64,000 nucleotides of DNA from Halapricum desulfuricans (GCF_017094525.1 NZ_CP064788.1:434001-498000); one strand, 5' to 3'. Shown: positions 9,670-19,240, counted from the stretch's first letter. Numbers and translations are program-made. Notes: a model not told the origin generated them from the sequence alone.

Positions 9670-11568
9670 CTACTGGTCGTGCGGGAGCGACGCGGAACTC
9701 TGCAGGTCGGCGTCGAGCTCGGCCTCGGCCATCTTCTCGATCAGCGACTCGAGGACCGTCTCGCGCTTGCCGCGGACGAACTTGATCGAACCGACGACGA
9801 GGTGACCGCCGCCGCTGACGCCCGCGCCGGGGTGCTCCTCGCGGAGCTGTTCGACCATCTCGGGGATGTCCAGCCGCACGCCGTCGCTGCGGAGCACGGC
9901 GAAGTCGGGGCCGTACCCGATCGTGATGACCGGCTCGCCGGTCTCCTCGACTTTCCGGTCGTGGACCGCGCCGGTCGTCTTGCCCGGGGCGGGGTAGCTG
10001 AACCGCCGGACGTGGTTCTCGACGTCGATCTTGTAGAGGTGGGCGTCGTTCGCCAGTCGCTCGTGCTCGAGGTGGTCGCTCGCGTACCCGAGCTGTTTCT
10101 GGACGTCCCGCTCGGAGCGGTCGGACAGAAACGCGACGAGTTCCTCGTGGCGGTCGCGGTCGTCACAATCGACGTTGAGCACGTCGGTGATCAGCGGCCC
10201 GCCGTCGTCATATCGGAGGTAGTTGGTCGCGTAGTCCAGCGCTTCACCGATCTCCCGTAGTTGCTCGCGGTCGTACCCCTCCTCGCTCGCCAGTTCGAGG
10301 TAATCGGCCATCGCCTCGGCTTCCGAGCGATCGGAAAGGCCGGCCACGGCCGGCACGTGCCGGAGGTCGTCGGTCAGCTCGGGGGCGATCATCCGGGCGA
10401 GCTCGACCGAGAGCATGCCCGTGGTGATCCGGTAGTCCTCGCCGTGGAGGTACGGGTTGACGTGGGCCTCCAGCAGCGGTTCGACGGCCTCTGGATCGGG
10501 ATGGTGGTGATCGACGACGACGATCGGGATGTCGTAGTGCGCGAGGTTCTCGTAGGCCGGGACGTCCTCCTCGGTCGAGCCGTTGTCGAGCATGAGCACG
10601 AGCGGGAGTTTCTGGCCGTTTCGGCTCCGGTCTTCCAGCGCGAAGTTGAGGTCCCGGGTGACGTCCTCCAGTTCGTAGAAGGGGGCCTTGCTCGGCAGGC
10701 GCTTGAGCATGTGTCGGGCCGCATCGGGATCCTCGTAGACCTCCTCGACGAACCGCTCCAGCGCGAGTTGCAACGGGACGCTCGCGCAGATCCCGTCGCC
10801 GTCGGCGTGGTGACGCATCCGGATCGGTCGCCCCTCGAGGATCGTCCGGCGCAGCAGGTGCGCGACGTCTTTCAGGTCCTCGTACAGCGGTTCGAACGCC
10901 GACCACTCGACGAGCGGGTCGACGTCGTGTGGCTGTGCGACCTCTTCGAGCGCCTCATCGAGTCGGTCCCGGAACTGCTCGGCGGTCGCGCCGTCGAGTC
11001 GGTCGAGCGATTCGACCTCGAGCTGGACGCCGCCGTTTCGCTCCTCGACGTGTCCGGTCAGTCGGACCACGTCGTCGAGTTCAATCTCCGGGTAGGCGCG
11101 GACCCCGGCGTCCTCGAAGGCCGCACACGGGACGATCCCGGTGCCGTCACGCACCTGGAAGATCGTCGGCCCGCCGGTCTGGTTGATGCCGACGACCGTT
11201 CCGTCGAGATGGACGGTCGAGCCGACGTGGTCGTCGAGTTCCGCGACGGTCGTGCCGGCGCCGTACTCGACGGCCTCGGTCGTGTAGGACGCCGGCGCGC
11301 GCTCGACGAAGCTCAGGTCGCCGTTGTCGCGCTCGTCGTCGAGTTCGACGATGAGCTTGTCGTCGACCTCGTAGTCGCCGAGCAGGTTCGATTCGTGGAC
11401 CAGTCCCGACACCTGATCTGAGATGTCGACGAAGACGCCGTACTCGACGACGCCGTTGACAGTCGCGTGATAGAGTTCGCCGGCCTCGACCGCCTCGCGG
11501 TCGCATCGAGGATCGAGATCGTAGACCGTCGGCCCGGAATCCCCGGGCTCGGAATCGGATGCCGTCAT
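9670..11568 (-). CDS. DHH-family (RecJ/GAN-like) nuclease with S1 and OB domains
   Basis: 632 residues from the ATG at 11568 (MTASDSEPGDSG); upstream codons form an atypical basic extension, so this start is chosen. Domains in order are an S1 RNA-binding fold (GELYHATVNGVVEYGVFVDI, about 30-80), an OB-fold nucleic-acid-binding domain (TTVAELDDHVGSTVHLDGTV, about 110-190), a DHH phosphoesterase (RMRHHADGDGI, then VVVDHHHPDP, about 250-400), and DHHA1 near the C-terminus (GVSGGGHLVVGSIKF). The family includes archaeal RecJ-like exonucleases associated with GINS, and this multidomain form is common in haloarchaea. The exact substrate is not shown by the sequence. Confidence 0.88.
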   Translation of the reverse strand: MTASDSEPGDSGPTVYDLDPRCDREAVEAGELYHATVNGVVEYGVFVDISDQVSGLVHESNLLGDYEVDDKLIVELDDERDNGDLSFVERAPASYTTEAVEYGAGTTVAELDDHVGSTVHLDGTVVGINQTGGPTIFQVRDGTGIVPCAAFEDAGVRAYPEIELDDVVRLTGHVEERNGGVQLEVESLDRLDGATAEQFRDRLDEALEEVAQPHDVDPLVEWSAFEPLYEDLKDVAHLLRRTILEGRPIRMRHHADGDGICASVPLQLALERFVEEVYEDPDAARHMLKRLPSKAPFYELEDVTRDLNFALEDRSRNGQKLPLVLMLDNGSTEEDVPAYENLAHYDIPIVVVDHHHPDPEAVEPLLEAHVNPYLHGEDYRITTGMLSVELARMIAPELTDDLRHVPAVAGLSDRSEAEAMADYLELASEEGYDREQLREIGEALDYATNYLRYDDGGPLITDVLNVDCDDRDRHEELVAFLSDRSERDVQKQLGYASDHLEHERLANDAHLYKIDVENHVRRFSYPAPGKTTGAVHDRKVEETGEPVITIGYGPDFAVLRSDGVRLDIPEMVEQLREEHPGAGVSGGGHLVVGSIKFVRGKRETVLESLIEKMAEAELDADLQSSASLPHDQ

Positions 11569-11691
11569 ATTGGAAGGGACTCGGCTCTGTCGGGGTTTTA
11601 ACCTTTGGAAACGGTCGTCGTGGACGCAACTCCAGGTACGGCCCCAGTTCGGCTCGAAGACTTTAGAAGGGGCCATCCCTCAGATAGAGGT

Positions 11692-12207
11692 ATGCGGCTG
11701 TTCCGTAACTCGGGGATCATCGGCATCGCCGAGTCAGCACTCACGTTCGCGCTCGAGGCCTCCCGGGACAGTCATCCCAACGAGTACATGGGGCTGCTCC
11801 GGGGGGAAGACGCCCGCAAACTCGGCCTCGAAGAGTCGGGGACGGTCCTGACGGACGTGCTGATCATCCCCGGGACGGAATCGAACCCCGTTAGCGCGAC
11901 AGTCAAGACGAGCATGGTTCCCAACGACATGCGCGCGGCGGGATCGGTCCACTCCCATCCCAACGGCGTCCTCCGGCCCAGCGACGCCGACCTCGCCACC
12001 TTCACCAAGGGCGACGTCCACATCATCGTCGGCGCGCCCTACGAACGCGACGACTGGCAGGCGTTCGATCGGGAGGGCGAGCCGATCGATCTGCCGGTGC
12101 TTGACGTCGACCCGCCCGAAGAGGAGTTCTTCGATTTCACCCAGGAGGACATCGACCGCGAGCTGCTGCCCAGCGAAGAGGACGACCGCGGCGGGTGGTT
12201 GTTTTGA
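11692..12207 (+). CDS. JAMM/MPN-domain metalloprotease, desampylase-like
   Basis: 171 residues from the ATG at 11692. It has the complete zinc-protease JAMM motif: Glu31 (NEYMGLL), His87-x-His89-Pro, Ser97 and Asp100 ([14 protein letters not shown]). In Haloferax the homologous family removes SAMP ubiquitin-like modifiers from proteins. The C-terminus is acidic. The end overlaps the next gene (ribL) by 4 nt, so the two are cotranscribed. The substrate is inferred from the family. Confidence 0.85.
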   Translation: MRLFRNSGIIGIAESALTFALEASRDSHPNEYMGLLRGEDARKLGLEESGTVLTDVLIIPGTESNPVSATVKTSMVPNDMRAAGSVHSHPNGVLRPSDADLATFTKGDVHIIVGAPYERDDWQAFDREGEPIDLPVLDVDPPEEEFFDFTQEDIDRELLPSEEDDRGGWLF

Positions 12208-12632
12208 CGCGAGTCGTCGCTCAGGGCACTTTCGACATCCTCCATCCCGGCCACCTGCACTACCTCCGGGAGGCGGCCTCGTTCGGCTCCGAGTTGCACG
12301 TCATCGTCGCGCGCCGGGAGAACATCACCCACAAAGACCCGCCGATCGTCCCGGACCGCCAGCGACAGGCGATGGTCGAAGCGCTCGACCCCGTCGACGA
12401 GGCGCGTCTCGGCCACACCGAGGACATCTTCGTGCCGATCGAGCGGATCGATCCCGACGTGATCGTTCTCGGTCACGACCAGCATCACGACGAAGCCGCC
12501 ATCGCGGACGCGCTCGCGATCCGCGGGATCGACTGTACGGTCGAACGGGCGAGCGCGCTCGAATCCACTGACGACGAGCGACTTCTCTCTACGGGTCAGA
12601 TCATCGACCGGATCCTCGAGCAGCGGTGTTGA
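12204..12632 (+). CDS. ribL: Archaeal FAD synthase (FMN adenylyltransferase), RibL type
   Basis: 142-residue nucleotidyltransferase that adenylylates FMN to FAD. The HxGH signature is present as [14 protein letters not shown] at residues 8-21, and a substrate region [12 protein letters not shown] follows near residue 53. I chose the TTG at 12204, which overlaps the JAMM stop by 4 nt, because the protein then begins [11 protein letters not shown], as is typical. A GTG three codons upstream is the alternative. The family also includes glycerol-phosphate cytidylyltransferases, but the archaeal pattern fits RibL best. Confidence 0.87.
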   Translation: MTRVVAQGTFDILHPGHLHYLREAASFGSELHVIVARRENITHKDPPIVPDRQRQAMVEALDPVDEARLGHTEDIFVPIERIDPDVIVLGHDQHHDEAAIADALAIRGIDCTVERASALESTDDERLLSTGQIIDRILEQRC

Positions 12633-12722
12633 TCGACTCCCCTCGTACAACGCTGTCGGAGTCGGACCGGAAGACTCAGATTCCCGCGTGACAACAGGTC
12701 ACTCGCCGATTGCGAGATCGGC

Positions 12723-12772
12723 ATAAAGGGGAAGAGAGGTCTGTCAGAGGCACATCGTCTCCTCCCCTTTAT
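12723..12772. terminator. Stem-loop downstream of ribL
   Basis: ATAAAGGGGA at 12723-12732 pairs perfectly with TCCCCTTTAT at 12763-12772. Part of an adjoining AGAGA/TCTC segment extends the stem. It could be a terminator or part of a small RNA. A second 11-bp inverted repeat, GTGACTGCTGT at 12844-12854 with ACAGCAGTCAC at 12909-12919, follows in the same gene-free 350-nt stretch before tRNA-Arg. No ORF is supported there. Confidence 0.4.
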
Positions 12773-12982
12773 CCCACTCATCTATGCCTATCGGACGCAC
12801 AATAAAACTACCCTCTGGTGGTGCGTACTTCGTCGCTGTGATCGTGACTGCTGTCCGTCCCTTCCGGATCGATCGTCCGATGGTAGCCGATCGCAGCGAT
12901 ACATCGCTACAGCAGTCACACTGTCTCGCGGAGATACCCGAACCGTAACCCCTTTAGTTGCCACCGGAGTACGGGTAGGTGA

Positions 12983-13055
12983 GTCCGGGTAGGGTAGTGG
13001 ACTATCCTCTTGGCTTGCGGAGCCAGGGACCGGAGTTCAAATCTCCGTCCGGACG
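12983..13055 (+). tRNA. tRNA-Arg (anticodon GCG)
   Basis: 73 nt without an encoded CCA. The acceptor stem GTCCGGG pairs with TCCGGAC at 13048-13054, followed by discriminator G. The anticodon stem TTGGC/GCCAG encloses loop TTGCGGA, giving anticodon GCG, which reads CGC/CGU. The T arm is CGGAG-TTCAAAT-CTCCG. No intron is seen. Its 3' half is duplicated downstream (13165-13187 and 13239 onward), which is typical of a tRNA used as an integration site. Confidence 0.93.
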
Positions 13056-13297
13056 TTTCTGTCGACGCAACTCGCCGAGCGACAGCGAGGCGACTGCGTC
13101 GACGAAACTCTGCGAGGAGATTTGAGCAGACCGGGAACGCGCAGCGAAGCGAGCATTTCCGGGCGAGTTCAAATCTCCGTCCGGACGCTCACTTCGTTCA
13201 CGTCCGACGTGCCCTGCGCTCCCCACGCTCGCGCAGGACTCCGTCCGGACGTTTCTGTCGACGCAACTCGCCGAGCGACAGCGAGGCGACCGCGTCG
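13043..13297. repeat. Tandem duplications of the tRNA-Arg 3' end (att-like)
   Basis: A 59-bp segment beginning in the tRNA T-stem (13043-13101) recurs at 13239-13297 with a single mismatch, a 196-bp spacing. Between them, GAGTTCAAATCTCCGTCCGG and three more bases (13165-13187) exactly copy tRNA positions 13033-13055. The first copy also contains an inverted repeat, GTCGACGCA with TGCGTCGAC. The interval 13056-13383 has no credible gene. This looks like attL/attR-type debris left by integration and excision at the tRNA, with no integrase left in the window. Confidence 0.7.
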
Positions 13298-13428
13298 CTT
13301 CTGTGACCAGACGATATTCCGTGGTCAGAAGATGTTTTCAGCGAGGTGGGGGAACGCGTCCAGAGAGCGACTACGGAACAACTGTGACCGACGAAAGCGC
13401 CATTGGCGTCGAACGCAAACGCGGGCAC

Positions 13429-14145
13429 ATGGACGCACATCTCCGGGCCGGGATCGCGATCTACAACGAGGGGTACTACCACGCCGCCCACGACGCTTGG
13501 GAGGAACACTGGCTGACGTTGTCGACGGGCCCGGACAAGGACTTCCTGCAGGGGTTGATCCAGTACACGGCCGCGGTCTATCACACGACGACCGGCAACT
13601 GGCTCGGGACACGGAAGCTTGCGAGGAAGGCACAGACCTATCTCGAGGGGCTCGGAGAGCGGTATCGGGGCGTCGACCTGCGGTCGGTCCGGTTGCATCT
13701 CCGCGCGCTCGAACGGGAGCCCGAGCGGGTCGGCCGCGAGTCGCCGCCGGCGATCGAACACGAGGGTCGAGCGCTCGGTTTCGAGGTGCTCGGCTTCGAG
13801 GCGACCGCCGTCGCGGCGACAGTGCTCGCCGAGGAGTGGGGATACGACGAGGACGCCTTCGAGCGGGCCGCCGAGTACGCCCGCAGCGACGTCGAGAGCG
13901 GCTACGAGACGAGCCCGTTTGTGGCGTTACTGTTCGATTTTGTACGCGAGGGCGACCGCAGGGAGCCCTCGGATAGAGCGAGCGGTGAAACCGCGAGCCG
14001 CGAGGGCGACCGCAGGGAGCCCTCGGACGGTGCGGGCGATGCCGGCGCCGAGCAGGTGGACCACCGAGACATCATCGCACAGCGGCTCGGCGAACACGTC
14101 GATCGTCGCGGAAGTCGCGAAAGCGACGTCAGCGGATTGTTCTAG
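13429..14145 (+). CDS. DUF309 family protein with hairpin-derived C-terminal repeat
   Basis: 238 residues from the ATG at 13429 (MDAHLRAGIAIYN). A GTG at 13384 would add 15 residues. The core HAAHDAWEEHW (residues 19-29) and FLQGLIQYTAAVYH are signatures of DUF309, an all-helical family of unknown activity. After residue 170 the sequence EGDRREPSD occurs twice with a 54-nt period (13947 and 14001). Each copy is a DNA hairpin, CGAGGGC/GCCCTCG, separated by GCGGT-GAA-ACCGC. The tail therefore looks like an in-frame palindrome insertion rather than conserved protein. The final part is Arg/Asp/Ser-rich. Confidence 0.82.
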   Translation: MDAHLRAGIAIYNEGYYHAAHDAWEEHWLTLSTGPDKDFLQGLIQYTAAVYHTTTGNWLGTRKLARKAQTYLEGLGERYRGVDLRSVRLHLRALEREPERVGRESPPAIEHEGRALGFEVLGFEATAVAATVLAEEWGYDEDAFERAAEYARSDVESGYETSPFVALLFDFVREGDRREPSDRASGETASREGDRREPSDGAGDAGAEQVDHRDIIAQRLGEHVDRRGSRESDVSGLF

Positions 14146-14160
14146 ACGTTGTGTGCCGGC

Positions 14161-14907
14161 CTACGTGTCGAGCGCGACCGACACGTCGGCGTCGTCCAGT
14201 TCGGACGCGAACGCCTCGTGGTCGGTTTCCAGTGCCGCGAAAGTGTTGTAGTGGATCGGGACGACCAGTTCGGGGTCCAGCTCGACGGCGAGTGTTGCGG
14301 CCTCGGAGCGATCCATCGTGAACGCCCCGCCGATCGGCGGGAGGAACACGTCGACTTCGAGCTCGGCGTGGCCGTCAAGCACGTCGGTGTCGCCGGGCCA
14401 GCAGACGCGAGTCCCGTCGATCGAGAGCAGGAAGCCACAGCCCCGCCCCTCCGGATGGAACGGCGAGCCGTCGGGGCGGGTGTGCGGGCCGTCGGGTTCG
14501 TTGTAGGCGGGGAGCGTCCAGATCGGTACGCCAGCCACGACGAGATCGGACTCGGCGTCGACGGTCCGAACCTCGTACTCGAGATCGGCCAGCCGCGGGA
14601 GGTCGCGCCGCGACCCCCGGACGTCCATCCCCTCGAAGGCGATGACTGTGGCGTCCTCGTCCGCGACCCGGTCGATCCCGTCCGGGTCGTAGTGATGGAC
14701 GTGCGTGACACAGACGATGTCGCCGTCCTCGGGTCGGTAGTCGCGGCTCGGCGGGTGGGCCACACCCGGCGTGTCCGGCTCCCAGTCGCCGGTGAGCACG
14801 CCGTAGCGACCGGGATCGAGATAGACGACCGTCCCGTCTTTCGATTCGAGCCGTACCGTCGCGTACCCGAGCCACTCGATGGTGAGTCCGTCGTGGGTGA
14901 CTGGCAT
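14161..14907 (-). CDS. MBL-fold metal-dependent hydrolase (UlaG-like)
   Basis: 248 residues from the ATG at 14907 (MPVTHDGLTIEWLGYATVRLE); the longer frame adds an unlikely basic leader. The metal-binding HxHxxD-type motif is THVHHYDPDGI near residue 72. Further ligands are likely in CWPGDTDVLDGH and in the C-terminal PIHYNTFAALE. The opening WLGYATVRLE...VYLDPGRY is typical of the UlaG/RNase Z-like subgroup. Its substrate is unknown. The gene ends 16 bp from the DUF309 stop in convergent orientation. Confidence 0.87.
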   Translation of the reverse strand: MPVTHDGLTIEWLGYATVRLESKDGTVVYLDPGRYGVLTGDWEPDTPGVAHPPSRDYRPEDGDIVCVTHVHHYDPDGIDRVADEDATVIAFEGMDVRGSRRDLPRLADLEYEVRTVDAESDLVVAGVPIWTLPAYNEPDGPHTRPDGSPFHPEGRGCGFLLSIDGTRVCWPGDTDVLDGHAELEVDVFLPPIGGAFTMDRSEAATLAVELDPELVVPIHYNTFAALETDHEAFASELDDADVSVALDT

Positions 14908-14962
14908 GTGTCCAGATACGTCGGAATCAGCAAAAGTCCCGCGCTGGGGCCGTCCCGATACG

Positions 14963-16612
14963 CTACTGTGCGTCGGCAAGTCGCCGGACGCGATCGAGCG
15001 TGTCGGCGTCCTCGGGGGCTTTGTCCTCGCGGACGCCGAGAAACCGGGGGAACCGCAGTGCGTAGCCCGAGTCGTATGTGTTCGAGGCCTGCAACTCCTC
15101 GTAGCCGACCTCGAAGACGACCGCGGGTTCGAGATCGACTGCGACGCCGTCCTCGCTTCGAACGTGGGGTTCGAGGCGCTCGGTCAGCGCTTCGAGTCGC
15201 TCGTCGGTGATTCCCGTCGCGACGTTGCCGACCGGCGCGTAGCCGTCGGGCGTGCGAACCGAGACCTCGAACGTGCCGAGCAGTTCCGCGCGGCGACCTT
15301 CGCCCCACTCCGCGCCCGTCACGACCAGATCGAGCGTCTCCACGTCGGGTTTGCGCTTGCGCCAGTGTTTGCCCCGACGGCCCGGCGAATACGTCGATTC
15401 GGGGTCTTTGAGCATGATCCCCTCGTGACCCGCCTCCAGGGTTTCGGCCTCGATGTCGGCGATCGCTTCGGCGTCGTCGGCGAGCCACCACTCCGAGACT
15501 CCCGACCCGAGCACCGTTTCGAGCCGATCCCGGCGGTCCCGGAGCGGCGCGTCGAGCAGGTCCGCCCCGTCTGCGTGCAGGCAGTCGAACGCCCGCAGTC
15601 GAACCGTGACGTCCTCGCGGGCCCTGGCGACGTCGTGTTTCCGGCGGAAGCGCCGAAGCACCTCCTGAAAGGGGAGCGGGTCGCCGTCCTCGTCGACCGC
15701 GACGACCTCGCCGTCGAGGATCGCCGGAGCGTCCAGTTCGCGTTCGAGGAAGGCGACGACTTCCGGAAGCGGGTCGGTCACCTCCTCCATGTTTCGCGAG
15801 AACAGCCGGACGCTCTCGCCGTCGTAGTGTACCTGGACGCGCGCCCCGTCGTATTTGACTTCGACCGCGGCCGTCCCCCAGTCCTCCAGCGCGCCGGTGA
15901 CCGTTCCGGTCTGTGCGAGCATCGCCTGCACGGGCCGGCCGATCTCGAGGCCCAGTGTTTCGAGCCCGTCGTCGCCGTCCTCGCGTGCGATGTCGGCGAC
16001 GAGCCCGTAGTCGTTGGTGACCTGTAGCGCCCGCTCGACCGCCTCGACCGACACGTCGAAGGCCCCGGCGATGGCGTCCCGGACCGTCCCGCCGCCGACG
16101 CCGATCCGCATCTCTCCGAGGACGAGCCGCGCGAGATAGCGCGCCTCCTCGGGGCTCGAACGGTTGAACAGCCCGAACAGGAGATCGCGCTTGGTGTCCC
16201 GGCTGCCGTCGCCCGTCGCGGCGGCGACCGCACGGAGGTCCTCGTCCACCTCGGCGACGGTCAGCCCGCCGTCGTCGCTGCCGGTGAAGGCCCCCAGCCC
16301 CTGCTGGCCGCCGAAGTCGTAGCTTGCCGCGACGGCCCCGATCTCGCCGCGGTCGGCGAGTCTCGATTCGACGTCCTCGGCGGCGACGTTCCGCCCGGCC
16401 GCCCGGGCGATCGCCTCGTAACACAGCGCGGGCCCGATATCGAGCGTTCGGGAGTCGTGAGCGGGAAACATCCGGCCCTGCAGGAAGCGGACGACTATCG
16501 GCAACTCCGAGCCGGCGTCGGCCAGCAGTTCGCCGACGCGTTCGGTGATCACCGTGTCGGCGCTTTCGGCTTCGATCGCTGCTGCCCGGTCGGCGAACGC
16601 GGCGAAGTCCAT
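14963..16612 (-). CDS. lig: ATP-dependent DNA ligase
   Basis: Seals nicks in replication and repair. 549 residues, the usual archaeal DNA ligase I length. Domains are a helical DNA-binding region (1-210), a nucleotidyltransferase with adenylated lysine in EVKYDGARVQVH near residue 250, motif III-like LRAFDCLHADGADLL, motif IV EGIMLKDPESTYSPGRRGKHW (E of EGIM) and an OB domain with motif V WRKRKPD. The C-terminus RFLGVREDKAPEDADT is also typical. It lies 55 bp downstream of the MBL gene start on the same strand. Confidence 0.95.
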   Translation of the reverse strand: MDFAAFADRAAAIEAESADTVITERVGELLADAGSELPIVVRFLQGRMFPAHDSRTLDIGPALCYEAIARAAGRNVAAEDVESRLADRGEIGAVAASYDFGGQQGLGAFTGSDDGGLTVAEVDEDLRAVAAATGDGSRDTKRDLLFGLFNRSSPEEARYLARLVLGEMRIGVGGGTVRDAIAGAFDVSVEAVERALQVTNDYGLVADIAREDGDDGLETLGLEIGRPVQAMLAQTGTVTGALEDWGTAAVEVKYDGARVQVHYDGESVRLFSRNMEEVTDPLPEVVAFLERELDAPAILDGEVVAVDEDGDPLPFQEVLRRFRRKHDVARAREDVTVRLRAFDCLHADGADLLDAPLRDRRDRLETVLGSGVSEWWLADDAEAIADIEAETLEAGHEGIMLKDPESTYSPGRRGKHWRKRKPDVETLDLVVTGAEWGEGRRAELLGTFEVSVRTPDGYAPVGNVATGITDERLEALTERLEPHVRSEDGVAVDLEPAVVFEVGYEELQASNTYDSGYALRFPRFLGVREDKAPEDADTLDRVRRLADAQ

Positions 16613-16680
16613 CGCCCGCGAGTTGCCCGCTCGGGCACCTAATACTGTCGGGACGCGAACGACGTGGTCGTGACAGGCGG

Positions 16681-19239
16681 CTAGCCGGGGACGCCGCCGC
16701 CCGCCGACGTGATCGCTCGTGCAGGCGGTGCGAGGCGACTGCCCCGGAGCGCATTCGCCGTGCTGTCGTCGGTCGCGTTCAGGTTCGTGAGCGTCGCCTC
16801 GACCGACACCTGATAGCTGCCCGCCGGGTACGGACGGTCGGTGCTGTTGCCGGTATAGTCGAACCGTTGGTTGTCGTTGGTGTCCAGATAGGGGATCGCA
16901 ACGACTTCGAGTTCCGTCCTGTCGGGCGGATCGTCGAGGGGGATGACGACATCGCGGTGGGTTCCCGGCGGGAGATACGCCGTGCGCCCGAGCAGTTCGC
17001 GGTCCTCGTCGTCCAGATAGACGGCGACGAACCCGCCGTCGGACATCGAGATGGACTCGACGGAGACCTGCTCGCCGTCCGTCGCGGGCTGGGCCCCGAA
17101 GTTGATCGACGCGACCGGCGACGACAGCAGCAGGAACGCCACGTACGCGATGGCGAGCATTCCCGCGGCGTGTTTCGCGCCGTCTTTGAGCGTCCCCTCA
17201 CCGAGCTGGCCGGCGATGAACCCCGAGAACACCGCCTGAACCAGCGCCGTGTGGAAGAACACGAGCGCGTAGGCGGCCTTGTCCACCTCGCCCAGTCGGG
17301 CGAACTGCTCGGCGTTGACCCCCAGCCGGTTCGGCCCCTCGGGCGTCTGTACCGACTCGGGCAGTGCCGGGATCAGCACTTCCTGGACGGCGATGATGAT
17401 CACGAGAAAGACGAAAAACGAGATGTAGATGACGACGAGATAGGTGAACATCTGCTGGCGTCGCCGGCGTCGCATCCGCAGGTCCGAGCGTGACTGGGTG
17501 GCGGCGATCCGCAGGACCGGACCGATCTTGCCGCTGGCGTGCATCGCGTTGGTCAGAAGCGTCACGACGCGGGCGATCGAGGTCGTCCGGACGCGCCGTC
17601 CGAACCGGATCAGCGCCGCCTGGACGTTCGCGCCCATCTCCACGTCGCTCCAGATCCGATCGACCTCGTCGCTCAGTGCCCCGAGATCGCTGTCCCGAAC
17701 GCGATCGAGGCTCTCGACGACGGACATCCCGGCCTCGTTGAGGCTCGCGAGCCGTTCGAGCAACTCGGGCGTTGCGGCCTCGATCCGGTCGATCCGGCGC
17801 TTGTAGATCTCCCTGACGACCGCGAAGGTCCCGAGCACGAACAGCCCGGCCTGAATGAGCACGTCGTCGAGAACGCGAACGCTGATGCCGGATCCGGCCA
17901 GCACGTCGGGCATTCGGAACACGACCCACAGCAGCGCGAGCGGGACGGTCACGTACAGTAGGTGTGTTGGGTGCCAGACGATCGTCTGCAGCGGGGCCGC
18001 GAATATCTCCTTGAGACGGCTCGCACGGTCGTACAGCCGCAGCTGTGCGAGGTTCGACCGGACCGCGGCGTTCGCGCCGCCGTCGGCGCTCGCCGTCGGC
18101 GTCTCGGGGACGGCCTTGCTCCGGGGCTTGCCCGCGCTGGACGCCTCGAGGGCCCTCGTGCTTTCGTCGTCGGATTCGAGCTGTGCGACGCCGCTCTCGC
18201 GGGCGATCCCGAGCTGTTCGAGTTTCTGCATCAGAAAGAGCATGAACCCGGCGTTGGCCAGCGGGATGATCAGGTACGCGATCATCTTGATGAACGGAAG
18301 CGTGTCGGTCGTCGTCAGCCCGAACACCAGCAGGATCGTCACCAGAAAGAGCATCCCGGCGACCAGCACCGTCACGTACGCCTCGGCGATCGTCGCAAGT
18401 AGTTCGAGGATTTCGTTCTGGCGCTGTTCGGCTTCCTCCTGGTAGCGCTCGTACTGTGACTGCAGGAACGTCGGCAGGCTTTGGCCGCTCTGGAGGATGC
18501 TGGCGAGGTTCTCCGTGAAGGTCTTCCACTTCTCGCTCGGGGTGCGATACGCGATCCGCCTGAGCACCGAGATCACGTCGACGTTGAACAGGTCCATCTG
18601 CCGGACGCCGACCTCGATCTCGGCGGCGGCATCGCCGTAGATCTCCTCGTTGTTCCCCAGCGTTCGCATCACCGTCGGGAAGGTCGTCCCGCCGCGCGAG
18701 AGGGCGTACATGAACGCGACCGTCCGCGGGAGCGCCTCGTTGATCCCGCGCCGGCGGACCTCGGCGTCGCTCTGTGGAATCTGCCAGCGGAAGACGTACG
18801 CGAGCGTCGCGGCCAGCGACCCGACGGCGATCCCGCCGCCGGCGTACAGCAGGTCTCTCGCCAGCGGCGAGAGCTCGATCACGAGGTTCGGATCGCCCAG
18901 CGCCTCGCCCATGACAGAGGGGAGTTGCGCCAGCGTGGCCGCCACAGCTGGCAACACGACGAGCGTTCCGGCGACGAGATAGACGCCGACCGTCCCGCCG
19001 ACCAGTCCGGCGACCAGCACGTACAGATACGTCCGCGTAGCGTAGATCCGGTAGGTCTGATCGACGTGTGCGGCCTCCAGCGACCGCTTTCGTTCCGCCG
19101 AGTCGACGACGAATCGGTCGAACGCCAGCCGCGAGACCCGCGAGAGAAAGCCGCTCACGCCGCTGCTGACGAACACGAGCGAGACCAGCCCGACGAGGGC
19201 CGTGACGATCCCGAGCGGCAGCAGTTGGATCGGCTCCAT
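16681..19239 (-). CDS. Type II secretion/archaellum-type membrane assembly protein (duplicated GspF/TadC domain)
   Basis: 852-residue polytopic membrane protein with two GspF-like cytoplasmic helical modules. One is at about 165-290 (NEALPRTVAFMYALSRGGTTFPTVM...FTENLASILQSG) and one at about 480-590 (RIEAATPELLERLASLNEAG...TLLTNAMHASGKIGP). Each is followed by paired TM helices. A further TM pair near 690-720 precedes a roughly 140-residue extracellular beta-rich domain. It starts 1 nt after the stop of the ATPase gene, so the two form one assembly platform-motor pair as in haloarchaeal type IV pili. No pilin gene is adjacent, so the cargo is unknown. Confidence 0.88.
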   Translation of the reverse strand: MEPIQLLPLGIVTALVGLVSLVFVSSGVSGFLSRVSRLAFDRFVVDSAERKRSLEAAHVDQTYRIYATRTYLYVLVAGLVGGTVGVYLVAGTLVVLPAVAATLAQLPSVMGEALGDPNLVIELSPLARDLLYAGGGIAVGSLAATLAYVFRWQIPQSDAEVRRRGINEALPRTVAFMYALSRGGTTFPTVMRTLGNNEEIYGDAAAEIEVGVRQMDLFNVDVISVLRRIAYRTPSEKWKTFTENLASILQSGQSLPTFLQSQYERYQEEAEQRQNEILELLATIAEAYVTVLVAGMLFLVTILLVFGLTTTDTLPFIKMIAYLIIPLANAGFMLFLMQKLEQLGIARESGVAQLESDDESTRALEASSAGKPRSKAVPETPTASADGGANAAVRSNLAQLRLYDRASRLKEIFAAPLQTIVWHPTHLLYVTVPLALLWVVFRMPDVLAGSGISVRVLDDVLIQAGLFVLGTFAVVREIYKRRIDRIEAATPELLERLASLNEAGMSVVESLDRVRDSDLGALSDEVDRIWSDVEMGANVQAALIRFGRRVRTTSIARVVTLLTNAMHASGKIGPVLRIAATQSRSDLRMRRRRRQQMFTYLVVIYISFFVFLVIIIAVQEVLIPALPESVQTPEGPNRLGVNAEQFARLGEVDKAAYALVFFHTALVQAVFSGFIAGQLGEGTLKDGAKHAAGMLAIAYVAFLLLSSPVASINFGAQPATDGEQVSVESISMSDGGFVAVYLDDEDRELLGRTAYLPPGTHRDVVIPLDDPPDRTELEVVAIPYLDTNDNQRFDYTGNSTDRPYPAGSYQVSVEATLTNLNATDDSTANALRGSRLAPPARAITSAGGGVPG

Positions 19240-19240
19240 G

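Noticed and set aside
14142-16754. Long minus-strand frame over the MBL and ligase region
   Set aside because: It overlaps two well-supported genes in another frame and is Arg/Ser/Pro-rich with no domain pattern.
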